DNA of 9,984 bases. Origin: JBCAWW01 sp039024315. GTDB taxonomy: Bacteria > Bacteroidota > Bacteroidia > J057. The notes beneath the pieces are model-generated. The model did not search any database, was not told the DNA's origin, and worked only from the letters and a program-made list of their open reading frames with translations. How positions within the stretch are numbered: position 1 is the stretch's first letter; every line of letters begins with the position of its first letter. Shown here one piece after another: positions 4,927-9,984 of this stretch. The DNA is taken from NCBI GenBank assembly GCA_039024315.1, contig JBCCQN010000268.1:1-9984 (forward strand). The letters run 5' to 3'. A program made the translations under genes and the position numbers.

Positions 4927-4966
4927 ATACAATAATAGCGTACAAAATTGTACGCTATTATTGTAT
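4927..4966. repeat. Perfect 40-bp palindrome at the end of the par cassette
   Basis: The 19-bp arms 4927-4945 and 4948-4966 are exact inverse complements around a 2-base AA spacer. Each arm contains the same TTGTACGCTATTA unit found upstream of parA. It sits just after the stop of the RHH partner gene. It can be a centromere site, a terminator for the par operon, or both. Confidence 0.75.
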
Positions 4967-4986
4967 GCTAATCTTGTACGCTATTC
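4948..4986 (+). repeat. Tandem 13-bp repeats, three units, downstream end of par cassette
   Basis: Units TTGTACGCTATTA (4948), TTGTATGCTAATC (4961) and TTGTACGCTATTC (4974) follow each other without gaps. The third lies inside the 3' end of the RHH partner gene. The first is also one arm of the 40-bp palindrome. They match the arrays upstream of parA, so the cassette carries sites at both ends. Confidence 0.75.
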
Positions 4987-5315
4987 TTATTCTCATAATT
5001 TGTACAAAACTGCTCAAGAAGTGTAAAAGCAAGTGCAGGTCCGCTTTTAAGATTTTCTAGTTCGGCAATTCTAGTAAGGCGAGCATGAAGCTGTTTATCT
5101 ATCCGAAAATTGGTATACTCTTTTCGTTTAGGTGCAGCAGCACTCAAATCAATATTGAGTGAAGCAACAGTATCCCCCTGCCCTACTTTTTTCTTTTTCG
5201 ATTTTGTCGGTTTTGGCTTTCTCTTTTTAACTTTCTCAACCTGCTCTTCAACAGAGTCTCCAAATATAGCATCTAGGCCGCTAGGCATATTTTTTAATTT
5301 ATCTTCTTTAGTCAT
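4968..5315 (-). CDS. ParA partner: RHH centromere-binding protein with ParB-like N-terminal motif
   Basis: A 115-aa protein. Residues 10-22 (MPSGLDAIFGDSV) resemble the N-terminal GLGRGLDALFG stretch by which ParB proteins contact ParA. Residues 30-44 are very basic (KKRKPKPTKSKKKK) and probably disordered. Residues 66-104 fit a ribbon-helix-helix fold (YTNFRIDKQLHARLTRIAE, then SGPALAFTLLEQF). This combination suits the small partner of a type I partition system, which binds centromere repeats, represses the par promoter and stimulates the ATPase. It starts 3 bases after the parA stop, so the two form a coupled operon in the order ParA then partner. The likely sites are the 13-bp repeats at both ends of the cassette. 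The family is inferred from motifs and position. Confidence 0.75.
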   Translation of the reverse strand: MTKEDKLKNMPSGLDAIFGDSVEEQVEKVKKRKPKPTKSKKKKVGQGDTVASLNIDLSAAAPKRKEYTNFRIDKQLHARLTRIAELENLKSGPALAFTLLEQFCTNYENKNSVQD

Positions 5316-5318
5316 ATT

Positions 5319-6131
5319 CTAATGAACCTTTAAAGGGAGTTTCATTTTATCAATCAAAACCTCTGTTAACGCCTCAAAATCCTCTGCGCCCGTACATTTG
5401 GGATTATATTGAAATATTGTTTGCTGTGCTCTTTGTGCTTCTGCTAAAGCAATATTCTGGCGAATATGAGCATCAAGTACAAAAGCGCCAAAGTGCTTTT
5501 CGACCTCCTTCCGAATCATCCGCCAAAGAACGATTTTTTCAGAAAACTTGTTAAATACGATACCAACTAACTCTAAGTCTTTATTGAAATTCTGCTTGAT
5601 ACGGTTAGCTGTTTCTGTTTGTTTAACTAAACCCCTGACTGCAAACTCTTCAGCAGACATTGGTATCAAATAGTAATCACTCGTTGTCCATGCATTGATG
5701 GTCAGATTGTTCAAAGCGGGAGGCGTATCGATGATGATAATATCGTAACTTCTTCTTACTTGGTCTAAGATTTTCTGGAGAACAAAGAACTTAACTTTAG
5801 GATCATCGTTTGCCCCTAATTCATAATCAGCATTAGCTAAATGCTGAGTTGAAGGGATAATATCAACACTAGAATTGTGAGTAAGAATGATATCAGATAC
5901 ATTATAATCTTCATCTGAGGACATGTAAAATATTGCCTCATAAATTGTATTTCTTTTCTTCTCAATAAACTCAGGGAAACCAAATGCTGATGTTAGGTTT
6001 GCTTGGGGGTCAAGATCAACAACTAAAACGCTGTAACCTTTTAAAGCGAGCCATGAGGCAGCATTTATGCTTGTTGTTGTCTTTCCAGTCCCACCTTTCT
6101 GGATGGATATTGATAATATTTTTGCATGCAT
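5319..6131 (-). CDS. parA: ParA-family partition ATPase
   Basis: A 270-aa Walker-type ATPase. The deviant Walker A motif KGGTGKTTT is at residues 12-20, with the signature lysine K12 and K17. DLDPQANLT at 39-47 is the A' motif, and IIIIDTPPAL at 131-140 is Walker B. The length matches Soj-type ParAs; there is no N-terminal HTH domain as in P1 ParA. It binds nucleoid DNA with ATP and moves plasmid copies by interacting with its partner, here the RHH protein encoded 3 bases downstream. The ATG at 6131 lies directly next to a 13-bp repeat array (6134-6172), so the repeats overlap the leader and probably the promoter. Autoregulation through partner binding there is likely. Chromosomal Soj is an alternative but the gene context argues for a plasmid. 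Confidence 0.95.
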   Translation of the reverse strand: MHAKILSISIQKGGTGKTTTSINAASWLALKGYSVLVVDLDPQANLTSAFGFPEFIEKKRNTIYEAIFYMSSDEDYNVSDIILTHNSSVDIIPSTQHLANADYELGANDDPKVKFFVLQKILDQVRRSYDIIIIDTPPALNNLTINAWTTSDYYLIPMSAEEFAVRGLVKQTETANRIKQNFNKDLELVGIVFNKFSEKIVLWRMIRKEVEKHFGAFVLDAHIRQNIALAEAQRAQQTIFQYNPKCTGAEDFEALTEVLIDKMKLPLKVH

Positions 6132-6133
6132 AT

Positions 6134-6172
6134 TTGTACGCTAATCTTGTACGCTATTATTGTATATAGATC
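6134..6172 (+). repeat. 13-bp repeats next to the parA start (par site/operator)
   Basis: Units TTGTACGCTAATC (6134), TTGTACGCTATTA (6147) and the degenerate TTGTATATAGATC (6160) are contiguous. A possible minus-strand parA promoter, GTCAAA-16-TATACA, overlaps the end of this array (around 6163-6190), so a protein bound here would repress parA. Confidence 0.75.
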
Positions 6173-6209
6173 TGCAAGTAAATTTGACGTACATTTTTAG
6201 CGTTTCTTT

Positions 6210-6248
6210 TTGCACGCTAATTTTGTACGCTATTATTGCAAGTATAAT
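6210..6248 (+). repeat. Second 13-bp repeat array upstream of parA
   Basis: Units TTGCACGCTAATT (6210), TTGTACGCTATTA (6223) and the degenerate TTGCAAGTATAAT (6236) are contiguous and in the same direction as the array at 6134. The unit order (AAT-type, then ATTA-type, then degenerate) is the same as in that array, as if the whole block had been duplicated. AGTATAA (6241-6247) and TTATACT (6254-6260) form an inverted repeat at its end. Confidence 0.7.
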
Positions 6249-6391
6249 AAAGCTTATACTGTTTATCAAATTAAATCAAGATAGATGCACAGCTTAAAAA
6301 AGGGGTACTATTTCATCTAATACTAAATTCTTTACTCCAATTAACATTTCACATATATTCTCCAGAAACAAGAAAAGAGTAAGGTAGAAGC
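6249..6391. other. AT-rich intergenic region between parA repeats and an unknown gene
   Basis: About 140 AT-rich bases separate the repeat arrays from the GTG start at 6392. The region must hold the promoter of the plus-strand pair 6392-7324, but I see no pair of boxes good enough to name. A short G-run (AAAAAAGGGG near 6297-6306) is the only other mark. Confidence 0.4.
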
Positions 6392-7048
6392 GTGGACTTA
6401 TTTGATCTTCCTGAAGACCCCAAAAAAGCAGCAATAGATTGGGCAAAAACGGGGAAGATGCTCATGCTTATGGCCCAAATGGGTGGGCCAAGAGAAATGC
6501 TTCTCGCACTCTTAAGCTTTGGTGCGGGTAAAGCGCTTACCAGTGATCATGAAAACTACTTCATGGGTCCGATCCTGGTTAATAAATCTCATTTCCATAT
6601 TGAAATCCCTGAATGGATGATGAATGCAATCCCTGCAGCGAGGCTTGGGGTCATTATCAATGAGCTCGAAAAAGGTGAGGGACCAGGCTGGCAAGTCAGC
6701 CCCTTAGAAATCGCCATAGCGTACCATAGAAACACTTTTGATGCTCCAATGGGCCATGAGCCTTCTGAAGTCTATATATGGTCCTCAGCATGCTCTATTC
6801 GCGATTATAAGCCAGACCAGTATCCAGCGTTAGAGGCAAGCTTTGGTGATAGCCTACCAAGAGATGACCAGGTCATAGACAAAAAGGGGCGCTACTACTA
6901 TACTTATCACGAAATGACACGGGGGATGCGCCCGAAGATCATTGAACGAGCCAAAGCAAAAAAGCGCCTGGAGTCAAAGGCAGAAGCTTCAGGCAAACCG
7001 AAAGATGATCCAGACGAGGGGTTTCCATTTCAACTGGAAATATTTTGA
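6392..7048 (+). CDS. Hypothetical 218-aa protein
   Basis: I do not recognise this protein. It starts at GTG 6392 with AAGGTAGAAG upstream as SD; the first in-frame ATG comes some 20 codons later, after conserved-looking acidic residues (DLFDLPEDP), so GTG is preferred. Residues 20-50 are hydrophobic and Met/Leu-rich but interrupted by Gly, Pro and Arg, so more likely buried helices than a membrane span. The middle contains many aromatic and His residues (HFHIEIPEWMM at 67-77, IAYHRNTFDAP at 108-118, YYYTYHE at 167-173). The tail from 183 is basic and disordered. It is followed 21 bases later by an 84-aa gene on the same strand, so they likely form an operon between the partition and mobilization modules. 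Confidence 0.7.
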   Translation: MDLFDLPEDPKKAAIDWAKTGKMLMLMAQMGGPREMLLALLSFGAGKALTSDHENYFMGPILVNKSHFHIEIPEWMMNAIPAARLGVIINELEKGEGPGWQVSPLEIAIAYHRNTFDAPMGHEPSEVYIWSSACSIRDYKPDQYPALEASFGDSLPRDDQVIDKKGRYYYTYHEMTRGMRPKIIERAKAKKRLESKAEASGKPKDDPDEGFPFQLEIF

Positions 7049-7069
7049 TAGAGTAGAGTAGGGACAAGT

Positions 7070-7324
7070 ATGGACGACGATGAGCATGAAAATTTCATGG
7101 CCTGTGGGTTTTCCAAACTGTTAGTTCAGTTAGGGGAAACCAGTATGGCTATAAAGATTAGAAATCCTGGCAAAGAAAGGGAAATTGACAACTATGTATA
7201 TGATTTCCTCAAAAACGAACTTCATGAATATTCAACTTGGCCAGAAAAAATCAGGGCGTTAGATGAATTTGGGGAAAAAATAATGGCCTTACACGATAGC
7301 CTAAAAACACCAGTGAAATCTTAG
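7070..7324 (+). CDS. Hypothetical 84-aa protein
   Basis: A small unknown protein with a good SD (AGTAGGGA) before ATG 7070. A second ATG at 7097 is less well placed. The sequence is amphipathic and helical, with an acidic start (MDDDEHE) and a likely helix pair at 38-76 (EIDNYVYDFLKNELHEY, then KIRALDEFGEKIMALHDSL). It follows the 218-aa gene in the same direction. Its stop overlaps by 4 bases the stop of the minus-strand gene 7321-7758, so the two operons converge without room for a separate terminator. No function can be assigned. Confidence 0.6.
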   Translation: MDDDEHENFMACGFSKLLVQLGETSMAIKIRNPGKEREIDNYVYDFLKNELHEYSTWPEKIRALDEFGEKIMALHDSLKTPVKS

Positions 7325-7758
7325 CGTTTTCGCTCTCTAGTTTTATCCTTATCTTTTAACAGAGCTTTATTTTTTTCAAAATTACGGAGAAGTTTATTGT
7401 CTGGTATCTCTAGTTCCATGAAAAGACGCTCGAAAGCTTTATCTGTTTTTTTGACTTCTGGATCATTTGCATTGAAAATACCCTCTGCTTTGAGCTTATC
7501 CTTACGACACTCGTGGTGAAACTTGGCCTCTACCAGCTTTTCTTTCCCAGCCCATTTTTCGTCAAAAGCTTTGATTTTATCTTTGATCATAGGTCCATCA
7601 AAAGGATGGTCTATTTTCTTACGAAAATCCTTTCCATGATTAACCTCCATATTCGCTTCAAAAACAAGTAAAGAATGTTCTTTCTTTTTATGAAGGGCCC
7701 AAGAGACATATTTAAGCCATTCCAAAGTCTCTTTACTGGCATGCTTTTCGATACCCAT
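7321..7758 (-). CDS. Hypothetical basic protein downstream of the relaxase
   Basis: A 145-aa (from ATG 7758) or 152-aa (from TTG 7779) protein, Lys/Glu-rich and helical, with a very basic tail (LLKDKDKTRERKR). Neither start has a clear SD; the TTG would lie 8 bases after the relaxase stop, the ATG 29 bases after. I chose the ATG. No family is recognised. As last gene of the mobC-relaxase operon it may assist relaxosome formation or couple the DNA to a transfer apparatus, but only position supports this. One Cys and several His residues (FHHECRKDK) cluster around the middle without a complete metal-binding pattern. Confidence 0.65.
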   Translation of the reverse strand: MGIEKHASKETLEWLKYVSWALHKKKEHSLLVFEANMEVNHGKDFRKKIDHPFDGPMIKDKIKAFDEKWAGKEKLVEAKFHHECRKDKLKAEGIFNANDPEVKKTDKAFERLFMELEIPDNKLLRNFEKNKALLKDKDKTRERKR

Positions 7759-7787
7759 AAGACTATAGTTTGATGACAAGATAACAA

Positions 7788-8801
7788 TTAGCGCTCATAA
7801 CGAGGGCCTGAGCGACCTTTTTTCTTTTTCAGCTCTTCTTCTTCATCTTTAGTCATATCTGGTGCCTGGTCCTTGAATTCGTAGTAAATAGGGGAACCAT
7901 CGCGCCGTTCGGTTCCACTGATTTCCTGGCTGTTCTCCAAAACCTGTTCATAAAGGTCTTTTTCTACGGTCTTTTCTCTGGCAGTAGAGTTCAATCTTTG
8001 CTCTGTTTCAGCTTTGATTTGCTCGCGCACCTGGTCGACTGTGAGAAGCTTATCTTTTTCAAGGATCTTAGCAACATCCTTTGTTTTGACACCCTTGGGG
8101 AGCTGGCGCACCAAGTTCATAACTTTACCATCAGGAGTAAGCACAGCAAACTTGGACCGATCGCCCTGAACAACATGATAACCATTACTTTTCATGTTTT
8201 TGAGGAACTCTTTCTGGCCCTTAGATCGTTCCCAAATCTGGGTAATAAGTTTCTTTATATCCAGGGGCTTCGTCTCTGTTTCTTTAAGCATTTCCCGTTC
8301 TTTCGGGGTGATCTCAAAGGTTCGGTCTCCGGATCTCGTTGGGGCATGCTCATGCCCAAATTCTCTCTCCAACTCCAAGCGAACTTTTTGTAGACGGCGC
8401 TTATAGTGGGAGAGGGGGATCAACTTATTGTGATCAATGTCGACAGTCGACCATAGCGCATGGACGTGGGGCCGGCCTTCTTTCTCATGATAAACTAGGA
8501 TGCGCGGTTGGTTTTCCAGGCCAAACTCTTTTTCAATGGCATCAACACTACGGTTCCAATGTTCTGCTTTCATTTGATCGGTTACTCGAGGATCAATTGA
8601 AACATGAAGAAACCCTGTTTTTCCACGCGTCAAATCGGTAAGAGCCTGTAGGTCGATGAGTTCTTTTCTCAGGTCTTCCGGACGCCTCCCTCCAGAAGGG
8701 GTTTCAATAATTTGACAGAGTTCATTTTCTGCTTTGACCAGGTGAGCCGCCATATTTCTGGCATGCTTGATTGATTTGACTGTACTGCCATCAAGTATCA
8801 T
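7788..8801 (-). CDS. mobA: Plasmid relaxase/mobilization nuclease, lacking an N-terminal tyrosine
   Basis: Residues 105-114 (HEKEGRPHVH) carry the metal-binding histidine triad H105, H112 and H114 of HUH relaxases, motif III. The N-terminus MILDGS...NMAAHLVKAENE and the block FLHVSIDP...ILVYHEKEGRPHVHALWS match a relaxase family I associate with alphaproteobacterial plasmids. Relaxases nick oriT and stay bound to the 5' end, usually through an N-terminal Tyr. Here no Tyr occurs before Y104; His20 sits where motif I is expected, as in pMV158 MobM where a histidine acts as nucleophile. I prefer ATG 8801 (337 aa), overlapping mobC by 11 nt, because it gives the family-like start; ATG 8837 and TTG 8849 are alternatives. 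The C-terminal third is charged and disordered, without helicase or primase motifs. Confidence 0.85.
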   Translation of the reverse strand: MILDGSTVKSIKHARNMAAHLVKAENELCQIIETPSGGRRPEDLRKELIDLQALTDLTRGKTGFLHVSIDPRVTDQMKAEHWNRSVDAIEKEFGLENQPRILVYHEKEGRPHVHALWSTVDIDHNKLIPLSHYKRRLQKVRLELEREFGHEHAPTRSGDRTFEITPKEREMLKETETKPLDIKKLITQIWERSKGQKEFLKNMKSNGYHVVQGDRSKFAVLTPDGKVMNLVRQLPKGVKTKDVAKILEKDKLLTVDQVREQIKAETEQRLNSTAREKTVEKDLYEQVLENSQEISGTERRDGSPIYYEFKDQAPDMTKDEEEELKKKKGRSGPRYER

Positions 8802-9174
8802 AACCGAGAGCTTTACGGACTTCTTCTCTGAGTTCATTGACAAGAGCAATGGCCTCCCTTAGGTCTTCGATATCTGCGGGGCTAAGGTTTTGTTGGCGGT
8901 TAGCTTTTCTGGCCAACTGATTCAAATTATTCCCATATCTAGCTAGCTGTCCAGCAACAGAAAGCAGAGCTTCCCGTTCAGGCTTAATCCTCTTCGTCGC
9001 TTTGAGTGGTTGAGATCCAAGCGCTTTTCTGCGCAAGTAGTCGCTTTCAGACAAACCCTGGTTGGCCGCCCTCGTTTGAAGCTCGACCTTCTCAGCATCG
9101 GTTAAGCGTGTAATGGCATACTTCTGCCGTTGACGCTTTTCGCTTTTCTTTTTCTTTGGCTTCTCTGTGGCCAT
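8791..9174 (-). CDS. mobC: MobC-family relaxosome accessory protein
   Basis: A 127-aa protein with a very basic N-terminus (residues 5-18), an RHH-like segment (YAITRLTDAEKVELQTRAANQ, residues 19-39) with SESDYLRRKALG at 42-53, and the MobC hallmark ARYGNNLNQLARKAN at residues 78-92. MobC binds oriT, helps to open the nic region and recruits the relaxase. It leads the operon with the relaxase gene, which it overlaps. The ATG at 9174 is preceded by GGTGATAT as a modest SD. The noncoding region directly upstream (9175-9543) contains the hairpins expected for oriT, the usual place relative to mobC in small mobilizable plasmids. Auto-repression by binding there is known for the family and plausible here. 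Confidence 0.9.
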   Translation of the reverse strand: MATEKPKKKKSEKRQRQKYAITRLTDAEKVELQTRAANQGLSESDYLRRKALGSQPLKATKRIKPEREALLSVAGQLARYGNNLNQLARKANRQQNLSPADIEDLREAIALVNELREEVRKALGYDT

Positions 9175-9251
9175 ATATCACCCATGATAAGAAAGCAGCG
9201 ACAGAAGTGCCGTGCTCATTTTGTAAGATACAACCCCGTTGGATCTTGCCA

Positions 9252-9334
9252 GAAGACGCACAAAGTGCGTCTTCCAGGAGGGATGAAACGGGAACCTAGG
9301 TTCCCTTTCCGAGAATGGACGGTTATACCGTCCA
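9252..9334. other. oriT: Three perfect hairpins upstream of mobC: oriT candidate
   Basis: Three perfect inverted repeats follow each other. GAAGACGCAC and GTGCGTCTTC (9252-9261/9265-9274) surround a 3-base loop. The 16-bp palindrome GGGAACCTAGGTTCCC is at 9290-9305. TGGACGGT and ACCGTCCA (9316-9323/9327-9334) surround TAT. Such hairpins next to mobC are typical of oriT. The stretch AAGTGCGTCTTCC (9263-9275) matches the nic core of IncQ-type oriT (AAGTGCGCCCTCC, from memory) at 11 of 13 positions, but lies inside a hairpin arm. The nic site is therefore not settled. Confidence 0.5.
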
Positions 9335-9342
9335 CACCTCGC

Positions 9343-9351
9343 TTATCCACA
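9343..9351 (+). promoter_or_regulatory. Consensus DnaA box
   Basis: TTATCCACA is a perfect match to the strong DnaA-binding consensus. It stands between the mobC-side hairpins and an AT-rich hairpin stretch, so the region could double as replication origin. One 9-mer can occur by chance, and I found no other perfect copy nearby. Confidence 0.45.
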
Positions 9352-9403
9352 TCGGACCACGCGGTGTTTCTTTGAAATTACTACCTGGAGTAGGGGATAA
9401 CAA

Positions 9404-9518
9404 GGATTTTTCAAAAGTAAAATCCGACACATCTTAAAACAAAAACATCCTGTTTTTGTACGCGAAAAAATTTCGCGCCACGGGAGAAAAGAAAAAACGA
9501 AAATATACGGACACCGTA
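9404..9518. repeat. Four AT-rich hairpins in the noncoding region (oriV/oriT candidate)
   Basis: GGATTTT/AAAATCC (9404-9410/9419-9425), a 9-bp stem ACAAAAACA/TGTTTTTGT (9439-9447/9451-9459), CGCGAAA/TTTCGCG (9461-9467/9471-9477) and TACGG/CCGTA (9506-9510/9514-9518) follow one another. The loop of the second holds CATCCTGT (9446-9453), the nic consensus of many MOBP plasmids (YATCCTGY). AT richness plus the nearby DnaA box also suits strand opening at a replication origin. No long gene exists in 9175-9543. Confidence 0.5.
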
Positions 9519-9543
9519 AGTTCAAAGATAAAATAAGCAGTTA

Positions 9544-9984
9544 ATGGAGCTATATTCTGATTACCGTCCTGGGTATAATCCTGACCATATATCAAAGGAA
9601 GAGTTTGAGGCTGTCTTAAATTTCACTCCAGAGGAACCCCCTGAATATCCGCCCCAATATATTCTCACAGACGACGAATATCACATAATACAGTATTACA
9701 GGTTCTGTGAAAGCGCCGAGCTCAAACTTGAGATAGAAAATTCGGAAGGCCAATTAGTAAACCCGCTCAAGCCCCTTCCCATGTCGGATGAAACAAAACA
9801 AAAGTTCACAGACCACTATCATAAAATTGAGCGAGCGGAAATACCACAGTACCTAATCGATGAAAGAAATAAAGTGCAGAATGAAATTTCGGGTAATTCT
9901 CATAATATCAAAAACTTCATCACTCAGGAACCCAAAATGGTCAGAAACCCCAAAAAGAGAAGTAAAAAATGGGAAGACCGAGCA
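9544..9984 (+). CDS. Hypothetical protein, open at the window end (first 147 codons)
   Basis: From ATG 9544 the frame stays open for 147 codons to the end of the window, so the gene is cut. An in-frame TAA at 9529-9531 leaves this ATG as first start; the SD is poor. The protein is hydrophilic and charged: a Tyr/Pro-rich start (MELYSDYRPGYNPDHI, then PEEPPEYPPQYILTDDEY), a helical middle (KFTDHYHKIERAE, about 95-107) and a basic stretch near the cut (MVRNPKKRSKKWEDRA). No Rep, coupling protein or conjugation family is recognised. It is divergent from mobC across the oriT-like region, a position where rep or mobilization helper genes are often found, but that alone does not identify it. Confidence 0.6.
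   Translation, partial: MELYSDYRPGYNPDHISKEEFEAVLNFTPEEPPEYPPQYILTDDEYHIIQYYRFCESAELKLEIENSEGQLVNPLKPLPMSDETKQKFTDHYHKIERAEIPQYLIDERNKVQNEISGNSHNIKNFITQEPKMVRNPKKRSKKWEDRA

Noticed and set aside
4927..6248. CRISPR array
   Set aside because: The 13-bp repeats are tandem without spacers and flank a par operon.
7998..8641. Plus-strand ORFs of 70-131 aa across the relaxase gene
   Set aside because: The opposite strand carries the relaxase with an intact histidine motif; these are shadow frames.
9130..9525. An 81-aa plus ORF and a 60-aa minus ORF in the mobC upstream region
   Set aside because: They run through perfect hairpins and into mobC, have no SD and resemble no protein; the region is better explained as noncoding.

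Overview
The window looks like part of a mobilizable plasmid or plasmid-like element from a low-to-mid GC alphaproteobacterium. The evidence is a MobC/relaxase pair, a ParA with a small ribbon-helix-helix (RHH) partner flanked by 13-bp repeat arrays, an IS remnant at the left edge, and many small proteins I do not recognise. The alphaproteobacterial assignment rests on remembered family resemblance of the relaxase and the HTH regulator, so it is moderate. I see no recognisable replication initiator, rRNA, tRNA or CRISPR.

Layout. 1-148: C-terminal end of an IS3/IS481-type transposase. 183-696: two small minus-strand genes, one with a Phd/YefM-like core. 697-851: divergent promoters and operator-like repeats. 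852-2187: a two-gene plus-strand operon, an XRE regulator overlapping by 8 nt a protein that matches the tRNA-dependent cyclodipeptide synthase (CDPS) family in length, motifs and motif spacing. 2188-2533: no long gene, but a likely type I toxin-antitoxin-like locus: a 21-residue hydrophobic peptide on the minus strand with a strong Shine-Dalgarno (SD) sequence, converging on a short plus-strand RNA with a good sigma-70 promoter and terminator. 2534-4775: four minus-strand genes (small protein, RHH regulator, membrane/zinc-finger protein, four-TM membrane protein). 4807-4864: two plus-strand RNA hairpins ending in a T-tract, opposite the leader of the four-TM gene. 4927-6248: partition cassette with repeats at both ends. 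6392-7324: two unknown plus-strand genes. 7321-9174: minus-strand mobilization operon mobC, relaxase, unknown basic protein. 9175-9543: a hairpin-rich noncoding region with a consensus DnaA box, the best oriT/oriV candidate. 9544 to the end: an unknown ORF that runs off the window.

How the parts may work together. Maintenance would rest on ParA/RHH and perhaps the type I locus. Transfer would rest on MobC and the relaxase acting near 9250-9520 with a conjugation system supplied elsewhere. The regulator-CDPS pair is the most unusual cargo: an aminoacyl-tRNA-consuming enzyme without visible tailoring or export genes, under a regulator whose predicted leaderless promoter lies inside its own palindromic operator. 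That arrangement suits either a small regulated cyclodipeptide system or an addiction/defence-like module; the sequence cannot decide between them.
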